Assembly: GCF_000733945.1 (NCBI RefSeq)
Contig: NZ_JPOL01000002.1
Coordinates: 3,597,001 to 3,661,000 of the forward strand
DNA from: Flavimarina sp. Hel_I_48
Lineage (GTDB): Bacteria; Bacteroidota; Bacteroidia; Flavobacteriales; Flavobacteriaceae
DNA: 64,000 nt
Direction: 5' to 3'
Made by a program: the position numbers and the translations under genes. The notes under the pieces were generated by a model, which saw only the letters and a list, made by a program, of their open reading frames with translations, was not told the origin of the DNA and did not search any database. Positions 26,601 through 34,921 of the stretch are shown piece by piece. Position 1 is the stretch's first letter. Each line of letters begins with the position of its first letter.

Positions 26601-26971
26601 AGTTTAACCTTAAATGTTCCATTTGGAACGGGTATGGCATAATTAAAGGTATTTTTATTGGCAATCGTACTGCGTTCAGTCAAATAAAGGTCATCGCGAG
26701 TGGTATTCCCTATATCCTTGATATGGTCATTTTTAAAAGTTTTACCATCACCCTTGTAGTAATTATCTTTGATGAAATGTTCATTCCCATACCGTATCTC
26801 ATCACCACCACTATTAATCCGTAACACAAAAGGATCATCCTTAATCTCTGAAGTAGTATCAGATGTGTCATTTGTAGAAGGGTTATTGGATATGTTAGAG
26901 AAAGACGTCACTGAAGTGAAGGAGGTGACCGTAATGGTAAATAAAAGAATGTAATTTGAAAAAAATCTCAT
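23651..26971 (-). CDS. Secreted malectin(x4)-kelch protein with T9SS type A sorting domain
   Basis: An 1106-residue exported protein. Residues 1-23 form a signal peptide, then a Ser/Thr/Asp-rich linker. Four malectin-like carbohydrate-binding repeats follow at about 48-203, 212-366, 376-530 and 543-697, each with a HFAEIYWG-like core (HFAELWFG in the fourth). A kelch beta-propeller occupies ~710-1000 (VWLIGGFIGNN, IHFFGGLLPDR, IYAIGGQYGH, IIIIGGRRG). The C-terminus (~1028-1106, YPNPTKDNITL to KVIKFIKN) is a type A T9SS sorting domain, so the protein should be surface-attached or released. It probably binds glycan. It is monocistronic. Confidence 0.9.
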   Translation of the reverse strand: MRFFSNYILLFTITVTSFTSVTSFSNISNNPSTNDTSDTTSEIKDDPFVLRINSGGDEIRYGNEHFIKDNYYKGDGKTFKNDHIKDIGNTTRDDLYLTERSTIANKNTFNYAIPVPNGTFKVKLHFAEIYWGSTNGGSGGNGKRVFSATLENQKVLNSLDIIKEVGTMNALQKEYLVTVRDGILNIDFIGSKDQPKLSALEIIEEPEANEPEAIRINTGGPQIEIDGMSFSADSYFNGGRKYTNYGIPAIHDTEKDAIYRSERSTGTGSGGFSYTIPVENGNYKVKCHFAEIYWGATGGGSGGKGKRLINISIENQKRLSDLDIIREVGSETALIKSYSVNVRDGKLNIDLTSTKDEPKISAIEIIKVDPVDDTAVTRINAGSSALVVNGKNFLADTYFTGKTSVFENQQIEDIKNTTEDELYKSERSAGVDKGSFGYAIPVKNGEYRVALHFAEIYWGVPGGGSGGVNKRIFSVNVENKAKLVDLDMIKELGTMTASIKTYSTSVKDGILNIDFSASKDRPKIAAIEVFKENERKEDEFPLMASFNVGGPSLTLNGTVFQKDAYTTGSSKTSTTTFNEIKNTNIQALYKSERSTNNDQGNFSYAFPVTNGTYQVKLHFAELWFGAPKSGPGGIGKRVFNYKLENESAIEGFDITKEVGTGTALTRTYTVNVSDGELNLNFGATVNRPQLCGIQLYGNGELGEEGQDPCAWTELAPSKLKKLEAQSATVGDKLYSFAGFLDNFIITGVTEIYDVKNNTWTTGAPMPFPATHMGKAQVNDDVWLIGGFIGNNPGVATAKVQIYSTSTDSWRAGPSLPAPRGSGAAAYANGKIHFFGGLLPDRTTDVDEHYVLDPENLAAGWIPAAPLPYGRNHLSAATVNGLIYAIGGQYGHDYEKQYLRYLHVYDPATDTWTRKRNLFADRSHFEPCTLVHNGKIIIIGGRRGIFFFDDITEYDPAIDQWTQRCELPERLLAPVAGIFDDKLIVANGGYSESDLRDNTRFLRIEPETTLSTIEEDANLSNGDRFGESITVYPNPTKDNITLTGIGDTERSLEIAVKNINGATLISKKYNAFDTSYTLETSSLQTGIYFVEIVKDASSKKVIKFIKN

Positions 26972-27341
26972 TTTTTGGGGGTGTAATAGTTTTGAATATA
27001 ATAAATGCTTAGAATACTTCGTTTTCTATTTTCAGTAAAAACAGTGCGAAGATAACTGAAAAATTTTCCTACAAATATTTTTTAGCTAAAACGCACATTT
27101 CTTTGATTAAGTGATAATTTTAAGCTATAAAATTTTAGAATGTCAGCAAAGTGTCTTATGTACAGAGTAAAGAAAAGCATTTTCAATTTGTTTTGAATTA
27201 ATAAAAATTGACTGCTATCAAAGGTTTGTTATAGGTATATATCCCTTGATTTTACGAAAAATGTAAAAAGGAAATGAATTAGCGTAGGGCTTATTTCAAA
27301 TTTATTATTCATCTTTGCGCCGTATTTGAAAAATAAATTCA
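26972..27341. other. Intergenic region between divergent malectin and exopolysaccharide genes
   Basis: Divergent promoter region with no supported gene. Near the left side lies the malectin promoter (27047-27074, minus). Near the right end CATCTTTG (27310-27317, plus) is one mismatch from the -7 element, 24 nt before the epimerase ATG, and may drive the sugar-nucleotide genes. Confidence 0.4.
27047..27074 (-). promoter_or_regulatory. Putative promoter of the malectin/kelch gene
   Basis: On the minus strand TTG (27074-27072), a 17-nt spacer and TATCTTCG (27054-27047) fit TTG-N17-23-TAnnTTTG with one mismatch. It would leave a leader of roughly 70 nt before the ATG at 26971. Confidence 0.4.
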
Positions 27342-28349
27342 ATGAATGTTAACTCTTTTAAAGAGCTTGAAAGCAAGCATGTTCTGGTTACAGGTGGTGC
27401 AGGCTTTATAGGTTCCAATCTGGCTGAAAAGCTAATAGATTTAGGTGCTCATGTCGTATGTCTTGATAATTTTGCTACAGGTCATCGTAGAAATTTAAAC
27501 AGACTTATTAATAATGAGCGTTTTAAGCTTATTGAAGGAGATATACGCGATCTTGAAACTTGTAAAAAAGCCTGTGAGGGGATTGACTTTGTTTTGCATG
27601 AAGCAGCTCTGGGCTCTGTTCCTCGTTCACTTAAAGATCCTATTACAAGCAATGATGTAAATGTGGGAGGTTTTCTAAATATGCTAGTGGCCGCAAAAGA
27701 GGCAAATGTTAAACGTTTTGTTTATGCGGCAAGTTCATCAACGTATGGCGATTCTAAAGCATTGCCAAAAGAAGAAGATAATATAGGTAAACCGTTATCC
27801 CCTTACGCGATTACAAAATATGTCAATGAACTATATGCTGATATTTTTCATAATGCCTATGATTTAGACACTGTAGGATTGCGTTATTTCAATGTTTTTG
27901 GAAGAAAACAAGATCCTAATGGAGCCTACGCGGCTGTTATCCCTAAATTTGTTATGCAGCTAATGGCGCATGAATCACCGGTTATAAATGGAGATGGAAA
28001 CTTTTCAAGGGATTTTACTTACATTGATAACGTGGTGCAGATGAATTTGCTTGCACTTACTGTTAAAGATTCAAAAGCACTAAATCAGATATACAATACT
28101 GCATTTGGAGAGCGAACGACCCTTAATGAGCTCGTTGTTGCCTTAAAGAAAAACCTATGCAAGTTTGATACAAAGATTGCTGATATTGACCCGACTTATG
28201 GTGAGAACCGGGCAGGGGACATACCACATTCCCTTGCGTCTGTGGACAAAGCCAAGAGGTTATTAGGTTATGCGCCAGAATATGACATCCAAGAAGGACT
28301 GCAGGAGGCTGTTACCTGGTACTGGGAAAATTTAAGTGATAAAAAATAA
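27342..28349 (+). CDS. UDP-N-acetylhexosamine 4-epimerase (WbpP-like SDR)
   Basis: A 335-residue extended [18 protein letters not shown] (17-31) binds NAD, and the catalytic pair is Tyr155 and Lys159 (SPYAITKY) with the upstream AASSSTYGD Ser/Thr. Length and the [22 protein letters not shown] segment match WbpP-type epimerases that interconvert UDP-GlcNAc and UDP-GalNAc. It is first in the rightward exopolysaccharide locus and 32 nt upstream of a nucleotide-sugar dehydrogenase, so the pair should make UDP-GalNAcA. GalE-type substrate use cannot be excluded. Confidence 0.88.
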   Translation: MNVNSFKELESKHVLVTGGAGFIGSNLAEKLIDLGAHVVCLDNFATGHRRNLNRLINNERFKLIEGDIRDLETCKKACEGIDFVLHEAALGSVPRSLKDPITSNDVNVGGFLNMLVAAKEANVKRFVYAASSSTYGDSKALPKEEDNIGKPLSPYAITKYVNELYADIFHNAYDLDTVGLRYFNVFGRKQDPNGAYAAVIPKFVMQLMAHESPVINGDGNFSRDFTYIDNVVQMNLLALTVKDSKALNQIYNTAFGERTTLNELVVALKKNLCKFDTKIADIDPTYGENRAGDIPHSLASVDKAKRLLGYAPEYDIQEGLQEAVTWYWENLSDKK

Positions 28350-28381
28350 TACCCCATTTTTATAAATTTGAATATTACAAA

Positions 28382-29662
28382 ATGAAAGAAATTAAAATCG
28401 CTATTATAGGTCTGGGCTACGTGGGACTTCCTCTCGCACGATTATTTGCTACTAAGTATGCAGTTGTTGGCTTCGATATTAATCAAAAAAGGATTGCATC
28501 GTTACAAAAAGGGCACGATGATACTCTAGAAGTTGAAGATGATGTGCTACAGGGTGTAATGAAGAAAGGGTCTGACGACAAAAATGGCCTTTATTGTTCT
28601 GCACAGCTTGAGGATATTGAGGATTGTAACTATTATATTGTTACTGTCCCTACTCCAGTAGATAAAAATAACAGACCAGACCTCACTCCCCTTTACAAAG
28701 CCAGTGAAACAGTAGGCAAAGTGCTTAGCAAAGGTGACATTGTTATCTATGAATCCACGGTTTATCCAGGAGTTACGGAAGAAGATTGCGTTCCTGTTCT
28801 TGAACGCCAAAGTGGATTGAAGTACAATACTGATTTTTTTGCTGGTTATTCCCCAGAACGTATAAATCCAGGTGATAAAGAACATACAGTTGATAAGATA
28901 CTTAAGGTAACATCAGGATCAACACCTGAGGTTGCTGAGAAAGTAAATGCATTGTATGCAACGGTCATTACAGGAGGGACATATCTTGCAGCATCAATAA
29001 AAGTTGCGGAGGCCGCGAAAGTAATAGAAAATTCACAACGCGATATTAATATCGCTTTCGTAAATGAACTTGCTAAAATCTTCAATCTTATGAAGATAGA
29101 TACTTCCGAAGTTCTTGCAGCGGCTGGTACAAAATGGAATTTCCTGCCTTTTAAGCCTGGTCTAGTGGGTGGGCATTGTATAGGTGTAGATCCCTACTAT
29201 TTAGCACAGAAAGCTCAGGAATTTGGTTACCATCCAGAGATTATTTTAGCCGGAAGACGTCTTAATGATAGTATGGGACAATATGTAGCTTCTGAAATAA
29301 TTAAACTAATGGTGCAGAAGGATATTAAAATAAAGGCTTCTAAAGTATTGATTTTAGGTTTTACATTTAAAGAAAATTGTCCTGATGTTCGCAATACACG
29401 TGTAGTTGATGTGGTTGAAAGTTTGAAAGAATTCGGGGTTGATATTACTATTTTTGACCCTTGGGCAAGTTCAGAAGATGTACATCATGAATATGGTCTT
29501 ACAACAACCAAGCAAAAACCTACAGATAAATTCGATGCAGTTGTTCTTACAGTCGCGCACAACGAATTCCTAGCAATGGACCTGAAAGATTTTATGAAGG
29601 ATGAAGCAGTCCTTTACGATGTAAAATCTATTTTGACAGAGCCTGTTAGTGGACGTCTATAA
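28382..29662 (+). CDS. UDP-N-acetyl-D-galactosamine/glucosamine dehydrogenase (TviB/WbpO-like)
   Basis: A 426-residue NAD-dependent 6-dehydrogenase that oxidises a UDP-HexNAc to the uronic acid. AIIGLGYVGLPLARLF (7-22) is the NAD site. YESTVYPGVTEEDCVPVLE and GYSPERINPGD are typical of TviB/WbpO. The catalytic Cys is C266 in LVGGHCIGVDPYYL. The C-terminal FTFKENCPDVRNTRVVDVV segment is conserved. Next to the epimerase gene it predicts an acidic GalNAcA-type sugar in the polymer. Confidence 0.92.
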   Translation: MKEIKIAIIGLGYVGLPLARLFATKYAVVGFDINQKRIASLQKGHDDTLEVEDDVLQGVMKKGSDDKNGLYCSAQLEDIEDCNYYIVTVPTPVDKNNRPDLTPLYKASETVGKVLSKGDIVIYESTVYPGVTEEDCVPVLERQSGLKYNTDFFAGYSPERINPGDKEHTVDKILKVTSGSTPEVAEKVNALYATVITGGTYLAASIKVAEAAKVIENSQRDINIAFVNELAKIFNLMKIDTSEVLAAAGTKWNFLPFKPGLVGGHCIGVDPYYLAQKAQEFGYHPEIILAGRRLNDSMGQYVASEIIKLMVQKDIKIKASKVLILGFTFKENCPDVRNTRVVDVVESLKEFGVDITIFDPWASSEDVHHEYGLTTTKQKPTDKFDAVVLTVAHNEFLAMDLKDFMKDEAVLYDVKSILTEPVSGRL

Positions 29663-30008
29663 ATCTAGTAAAGAAATAATATATTAATTTAAATTGATTA
29701 AGCACTATTTTGTTTACTGACTTATCTTTTGTTTATTTATGCTGTTTGCGTATTGTCTATGTTTGGTGTGAACCGTTAAATAAGAATAAATAAAGATTTA
29801 TGTGATCTTTTTCAAAAGATAATAAACGGGAAGTCTGCACATCTAATACACTTGCTTTCAAGTTTAAGTAGGAGGGTTCTGAGGTTAACTTTATCATTCT
29901 AATATAAGCTTCAAATTGCAACGATATGTATCTTTGAAAATTATCGTTACTTTTAAACCCCGCAAATCATACTATGAATATTGACGATTATAAATTTACT
30001 ACAACGCT
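29663..30008. other. Gap before the flippase gene, with probable promoter and leader
   Basis: A+T-rich stretch splitting sugar-nucleotide genes from assembly genes. TATCTTTG at 29929-29936 is a full TAnnTTTG match with no TTG at the right spacing. It is followed by a 12-codon leader frame (29974-30012). Nothing else was recognised. Confidence 0.4.
29929..29936 (+). promoter_or_regulatory. Putative -7 element for the flippase/assembly operon
   Basis: TATCTTTG matches TAnnTTTG exactly and lies 72 nt before the flippase start codon. No -33 TTG is present at 17-23 nt. A start of transcription near 29943 would include the small leader frame at 29974. Confidence 0.4.
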
Positions 30009-30012
30009 TTGA
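29974..30012 (+). CDS. Possible 12-residue leader peptide overlapping the flippase start
   Basis: The frame MNIDDYKFTTTL runs from an ATG at 29974 to a TGA at 30010-30012. Its stop overlaps the TTG start codon of the flippase at 30009-30011. The overlap could couple translation to a weak start codon. The peptide is too short to judge and may be chance. Confidence 0.3.
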   Translation: MNIDDYKFTTTL

Positions 30013-31532
30013 GTCAAATTAAAAAGGGCGCTGCGCTCAATTACATAAATATTGTTTTGACCAACATCGTTGGTCTGGTTCTTACTCCCTTCATAATTTC
30101 CCAACTGGGACAATCTGAATATGGATTGTACATTATGGTGGGTGCACTGGTCAGTGGTTTATCTGTTTTAGACATTGGTATTGGTAATGCTGTGGTGCGT
30201 TTTACTGCTAAGTATAGAGCTGAGGAAGATAAAAAAGGTGAAGAGAACTTCTTAGCCACTGTCTTTTACATATATACCGCGATTTCTTTAATCATCTCCA
30301 TCGCAGGTATCGTACTCTATTTCAATCTGGATTTGCTATATGATCAGACCTTCACCTCGGAAGAGTTAAGGAAGACAAAAATCATGTTTGCTATACTTAT
30401 ATTCAACCTTGCACTAACCTTACCTGGAAGTGTTTTTGGTGCATATTGCTCAGCCTATGAGCAATTTGTATATCCTAAAACGGTTAAAATAACGAGGTAT
30501 ATAATTCGTTCGCTACTTGTAGTGGGTATCTTAATGTATGGTGCCGGCGCTATTAGTCTTGTAATAGTTGATACTTTAATGGGAATTAGCGTAGTGGTTG
30601 CAAATGCCAATTATTGCTTTAAGAAACTTGATATAAAGATTAAATTACATAGTCTTCAAAAATCCCTTATTTTCAGTATTTTTTCATATTCGATTTGGAT
30701 ATTCGTTTTTGCAATCGTGAGTCGCTTACAGTGGCAGGCGGGTCAAATAGTGCTAGGTACTGTAGATAGCCCTGCGGTGGTAGGTATATTTTCGGTAGGT
30801 GTGACCTTAGGTACATATTACGGGGCCTTTTCAACAGCTATCTCAAGTGTGTTTTTACCTCGTGCCACAAAAATGTTTGTAAAGAGTGCTAGTGGTGAGG
30901 AGCTTACAGATATGATGATCAAAATAGGTAGGATTTCATTATTGGTTTTGTTCTACATTCTTATCGCATTTTTCCTCTATGGAGAGCAATTTGTATATTT
31001 ATGGGTGGGATCTACCTATACTGATACTTTTTCCGAAATTTATTGGATCGCTGTATTGATCATGCTAGCTTATACAATACCATTAGTACAAAATTTTGGA
31101 AACGCAACACTTGAAGCTCAGAATAAATTACGTTTTAAGGCTATATTATATCTTGTATTTGCAGTACTAGGCGCTGGATTTGGATATTACTTAGCACAGT
31201 CTTACGGTGCAATAGGTATGATCTGTGGTACTATTAGTGGATGGGTCGTTGTTCAAATAGTAATGAATTTTTATTATCATAATGTTATTAATCTTAATAT
31301 TATAAGGTTTTTTAAAGAATTAGCCCATAAAATTTTGCCAAGTGCACTTGTTGCATTGGCCTTAGGTTATGCTATACGCTATATACCGGGCGAAGGATGG
31401 TTGAATTTTGTGTTAAAGGCCGTTTTATTTAGTATTTGCTATATGGGCATTATTTATAAGTTTGGTACTATTCCCTACGAAAAGAACCTCTTTCAAAATT
31501 CTTTTAATACGCTAAGAAAAAATAAATTTTAA
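30009..31532 (+). CDS. wzx: Wzx-type polysaccharide flippase (MATE/MOP superfamily)
   Basis: A 507-residue polytopic membrane protein with about 12-14 hydrophobic helices, which moves undecaprenyl-linked repeat units across the inner membrane. The N-terminus KKGAALNYINIVLTNIVGL is typical of Wzx/RfbX proteins. The only start that keeps the first helix is a TTG at 30009, because an in-frame stop lies shortly upstream and the next ATG falls inside membrane helices. The stop is 3 nt before the QueC-like gene, so they are co-translated. It defines a Wzx/Wzy pathway together with the EpsG-like polymerase at 36175. Confidence 0.9.
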   Translation: MSQIKKGAALNYINIVLTNIVGLVLTPFIISQLGQSEYGLYIMVGALVSGLSVLDIGIGNAVVRFTAKYRAEEDKKGEENFLATVFYIYTAISLIISIAGIVLYFNLDLLYDQTFTSEELRKTKIMFAILIFNLALTLPGSVFGAYCSAYEQFVYPKTVKITRYIIRSLLVVGILMYGAGAISLVIVDTLMGISVVVANANYCFKKLDIKIKLHSLQKSLIFSIFSYSIWIFVFAIVSRLQWQAGQIVLGTVDSPAVVGIFSVGVTLGTYYGAFSTAISSVFLPRATKMFVKSASGEELTDMMIKIGRISLLVLFYILIAFFLYGEQFVYLWVGSTYTDTFSEIYWIAVLIMLAYTIPLVQNFGNATLEAQNKLRFKAILYLVFAVLGAGFGYYLAQSYGAIGMICGTISGWVVVQIVMNFYYHNVINLNIIRFFKELAHKILPSALVALALGYAIRYIPGEGWLNFVLKAVLFSICYMGIIYKFGTIPYEKNLFQNSFNTLRKNKF

Positions 31533-31535
31533 AAA

Positions 31536-32813
31536 GTGGAAAGTTTTAAATTATTAAATATCTCTTTTAGTCTTGAAGGTCGAAAGATTAATTACGAGTA
31601 TGAATATAGTAAAGGACTATCTTTTTACTTTGTAGATAAACATAGATATTATACTACCTACGATACTGATATTTCAGACACACCACGTTCCTTAGCTATA
31701 ATTCCATTGTTGGCTAATATAATGCCCATTTCTTGGTTGGTAGGATTTGATGTGTATGTGGATGAAATTGATGAAAATTTTGAATCCTCTTTAAATGTTC
31801 TAAAAGAGCAATTTAAAGGATTTCACCCTGATAAGGAACTCGGTGGGAAATTGCATTATAATAAAAAAGTAAAAAATGTCATCAATAATGATGGTGTTGC
31901 TCAGCTTTTTAGTGGAGGTTTGGATTCTTGGGATACTTTTACGCGTAATTATGATAAAGATCCATTTCTTATCTCTATTCACGGCGCAGATGTTCCTATA
32001 AAGGATACGGCAACATGGGAAAAGTTTAAGCGTTTTAATTCTCAGGAACCTATAGTAAATCAGGACAAGCTACATTATATCGAAACCAATTTACGGGACT
32101 TTTACACCTATAAATTGGATGTTTTGGCAGATCTTGGCTGGTGGGGAACTGTACAACATGGCATGGCCCTTATAGGGGTCTTAGCACCACTAAGCTACAA
32201 ATTTGGCTTTAGGTTTATAAATATTGCAGCTTCGGCAACCTCGGAAGTTACTTATACCTGGGGATCTTCTCCAAAGATTGATGAAAATATGCTCTGGGCA
32301 AACACGGTGGTATATCATGAAGGGTATCACCTAAACAGAACCCAAAAGGTTGAAAATGTTGTTGATTTTGTTAAAAGTCAGAATGTTCCACTCAAATTGA
32401 GAGTTTGCTATTCAGACTTACGGGATGGCTATAATTGTAATATTTGTGCCAAATGTCAACGTACCATTCTAACCCTCATATTGCTTAATGAAGATCCTAA
32501 AAAATACGGTTTTCATATCGTTAAAGATTTCTATAAAAGACTTATGGATAATTTTAACGATGAAACTGTAATGACAGAGGGTGTCAAATATCAATGGCAA
32601 TGTCTTCAGGACATGGCAAAAAAATCAACTGATTTTTTTGTAGCCTATGATCAGGAAAAAGAGGCTAAAGGTATTGCAGATTTTGCTGCGATAGATCTTG
32701 ATGAAGTAGTAAATAAGAATGCTAGTAGCGTAAATAGAAAAAAACATTTAAAGTTTATTCTGCGTAAGAAATTCTCAGGCCTTTATAATATATATCAAAG
32801 ATTAAAAAAGTAA
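31536..32813 (+). CDS. QueC-like PP-loop ATPase embedded in the exopolysaccharide operon
   Basis: A 425-residue protein with a GTG start. Residues 122-131 (AQLFSGGLDS) hold the PP-loop SGGxDS of ATP pyrophosphatases. The helix HGMALIGVLAPLSYKFGF and INIAASA resemble QueC. Cys291, Cys301, Cys304 and Cys307 (NCNICAKC) form a C-X9-C-X2-C-X2-C cluster like the zinc site of QueC. The N-terminal ~115 residues are extra and unrecognised. QueC makes the nitrile of the queuosine precursor preQ0 by activating a carboxylate with ATP, and here an analogous amidation or nitrile step on a sugar is conceivable. Distance to neighbours (3 and 11 nt) ties it to polysaccharide assembly. Confidence 0.75.
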   Translation: MESFKLLNISFSLEGRKINYEYEYSKGLSFYFVDKHRYYTTYDTDISDTPRSLAIIPLLANIMPISWLVGFDVYVDEIDENFESSLNVLKEQFKGFHPDKELGGKLHYNKKVKNVINNDGVAQLFSGGLDSWDTFTRNYDKDPFLISIHGADVPIKDTATWEKFKRFNSQEPIVNQDKLHYIETNLRDFYTYKLDVLADLGWWGTVQHGMALIGVLAPLSYKFGFRFINIAASATSEVTYTWGSSPKIDENMLWANTVVYHEGYHLNRTQKVENVVDFVKSQNVPLKLRVCYSDLRDGYNCNICAKCQRTILTLILLNEDPKKYGFHIVKDFYKRLMDNFNDETVMTEGVKYQWQCLQDMAKKSTDFFVAYDQEKEAKGIADFAAIDLDEVVNKNASSVNRKKHLKFILRKKFSGLYNIYQRLKK

Positions 32814-32824
32814 AGTCATAACTT

Positions 32825-33808
32825 ATGAAATACGGTTTATTAACATACACGGGACAGCATACTTATAATGTAGGTGATTATGTTCAAAGCCTTGCTGCAA
32901 GACAGTATTTGCCAAAGGTAGATCTACTTATGAATCGCGAAAAACTAGGGGAGTATAAAGGCGATCCTATTAAGCTTATAGCAAATGGATGGTGGACCCA
33001 CAATATTCATCACTGGGTACCTAGTGAAGCTATAGATCCATTATTTGTATCTTTTCATATGAATAATACTGCCGCTCCATTTATGTTAAGCGAAAAGGGT
33101 ATTGCATATCTTAAAAAACACGCTCCAATAGGTTGTAGAGATAAATTTACAGCACAGATTTTGAATGAAAAGGGTATTGAAGCTTATTTTACCGGCTGCC
33201 TAACCCTGACACTTGATAATTACAAAGTGGATGATTCGCTTAGAGGTGACGATATCTATATTGTAGATCCTTTCTATAACTATCCTAACAGCTCAGATAT
33301 CACGGCAAACTTGAAGAATGCTGCACGCGGTGTAGTGAGTGGCGATATATTTAATCTTGGGAAGATCAACAAGACTTTAAAAAAAATCATAGATCCTGAG
33401 CTTTTAAAATCCGCCAATTATGTAACTCAGGTATTGCCAGAAGGAAAGCAAACTGATGAAGAAAAATTCGCTTACGCTGAGGACTGTCTTAAAAAATATG
33501 CTAAAGCTAAACTTGTAATCACTTCACGTATACATGCTGCTTTACCATGTCTTGCAATGGGAACTCCAGTAATATTTATGAATGCCTTCAACTCTTTTGT
33601 TGACACTTGCAGATTTGATGGAATTTTGGAATTATTCAATCGTGTTGACGTTGCTGATGATGGTAGCTGGACGACTAATTTTGATCTAAAGGGCAAAATT
33701 AACAAGGATACCATGGTAACCAATTATGGATTACACACAAAACTTGCAGAACCTTTAAAAGAGAAGTGTCGTGCCTTTATTGCTTCCGAAAAAAATGCCG
33801 AGAAATAA
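32825..33808 (+). CDS. Polysaccharide pyruvyl transferase family protein
   Basis: A 327-residue protein with the family's N-terminal GLLTYTGQHTYNVGDYVQSL and the C-terminal donor-site motif SRIHAALPCLAMGTPVIFM. Members transfer enolpyruvate from PEP to form a pyruvate ketal on a glycan, adding negative charge; some relatives act as glycosyltransferase-like proteins. It lies 11 nt after the QueC-like gene and 6 nt before a GT4. No signal peptide, so it acts in the cytoplasm on the lipid-linked unit or a precursor. Confidence 0.87.
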   Translation: MKYGLLTYTGQHTYNVGDYVQSLAARQYLPKVDLLMNREKLGEYKGDPIKLIANGWWTHNIHHWVPSEAIDPLFVSFHMNNTAAPFMLSEKGIAYLKKHAPIGCRDKFTAQILNEKGIEAYFTGCLTLTLDNYKVDDSLRGDDIYIVDPFYNYPNSSDITANLKNAARGVVSGDIFNLGKINKTLKKIIDPELLKSANYVTQVLPEGKQTDEEKFAYAEDCLKKYAKAKLVITSRIHAALPCLAMGTPVIFMNAFNSFVDTCRFDGILELFNRVDVADDGSWTTNFDLKGKINKDTMVTNYGLHTKLAEPLKEKCRAFIASEKNAEK

Positions 33809-33814
33809 AAATCT

Positions 33815-34921
33815 ATGCGTTTACTTTATATAACCAATCAAATCTGTGGTTCTGGCGGTCTTGAGAGAGTACTTTCAATAAAAGCCAGTTATTTAGCTGA
33901 TGTTTTAGGTTATGAGGTTCATCTTATCACATTAAATCAAGGGAAAGCATCACTTTTCTATAAGTTTAGTGAGAAATTGCAATACCATGACATAAGTGTA
34001 AAGGGAAATGCGCTAAGTTATACATATAGGTATGTATCAAAAATCAACCAAAGTATAAAGGAAATCGAACCAGACATAATTTCGGTTTGTGATGATGGTT
34101 TAAAGGGAATGCTGCTGCCCTTGGTAGTAAACAAGGATATAGCTAAAATCTATGAAAGGCATGTTTCAAAAAATATTGAGATAAAAAGCGAAACCCCAAC
34201 CTTATTTCAGCGTCTTAAAACGCGTCTGGTATTCTCCTTGATGCATTATGGAGCTAAAAAGTTTGATCGCTTTATCGTATTGACTAAAGGGAACGCCAAA
34301 GAGTGGAAACTATCCAATATTCAGGTAATTTCTAACCCTCTTTCCTTTTATCCCGAGCTGCCCTCAAATTTAGAAGGGAAAAAAGTACTCGCCGTGGGTA
34401 GGCATGCATTTCAAAAAGGTTATGACAGGCTCTTACAGAGTTGGAGTCTTGTAAATAATTCTGGAATAGGGAATTGGAATCTGAATGTTTATGGGAAAAT
34501 TGACAACGCATTAGGGTATATTAAGCAGGCACAGGAAATGGATATAGAAGATTCTGTTTCCTTTCATAATCCTGTTAAAAATATAGAAGAAAAATATCTT
34601 GAATCATCCATTTATGTTATGTCCTCCCGTTACGAAGGATTTGGGATGGTTCTCATAGAGGCAATGGCTTATGGTATACCTTGTATTTCTTATGATTGTC
34701 CGTATGGTCCAAGTGATATTATAACAGACGGTAAGGATGGTTTTTTAGTTCCAAACGGGGATATTGAAGTTTTCTCTGAAAAATTGATTCTTTTAATGAA
34801 CAATGAGTCTCTAAGGAAAACAATGGGAGAGAAAGCCAGAAGCAAAGCATTAAATTATTCTCCAGATCAAATTATGCCTATTTGGGATAATTTATTTAAA
34901 AATCTTATACATGTATCCTGA
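33815..34921 (+). CDS. Glycosyltransferase family 4
   Basis: A 368-residue GT-B enzyme. The N-terminal NQICGSGGLERVLSIKASYL is typical. In the donor domain VLAVGRHAFQKGYDRLLQSW and SSRYEGFGMVLIEAMAYG give the complete EX7E motif. CPYGPSDIITDGKDGFLVP recalls amylovoran- and galactose-transferring GT4 members. It is in the rightward assembly operon, 6 nt after the pyruvyl transferase, and overlaps the next GT4 by 11 nt. Donor and linkage unknown. Confidence 0.9.
   Translation: MRLLYITNQICGSGGLERVLSIKASYLADVLGYEVHLITLNQGKASLFYKFSEKLQYHDISVKGNALSYTYRYVSKINQSIKEIEPDIISVCDDGLKGMLLPLVVNKDIAKIYERHVSKNIEIKSETPTLFQRLKTRLVFSLMHYGAKKFDRFIVLTKGNAKEWKLSNIQVISNPLSFYPELPSNLEGKKVLAVGRHAFQKGYDRLLQSWSLVNNSGIGNWNLNVYGKIDNALGYIKQAQEMDIEDSVSFHNPVKNIEEKYLESSIYVMSSRYEGFGMVLIEAMAYGIPCISYDCPYGPSDIITDGKDGFLVPNGDIEVFSEKLILLMNNESLRKTMGEKARSKALNYSPDQIMPIWDNLFKNLIHVS

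Noticed and set aside
23655..26971. Four internal repeats considered as a possible assembly or transposon artefact
   Set aside because: The repeats are diverged malectin domains at protein level, not identical DNA copies.
31914..32458. QueC-like gene considered as part of a phage-defence system (QatC-like) or DNA 7-deazaguanine modification
   Set aside because: No ATPase, nuclease or queuosine/dpd partner genes nearby; neighbours are all polysaccharide assembly genes with near-zero spacing.
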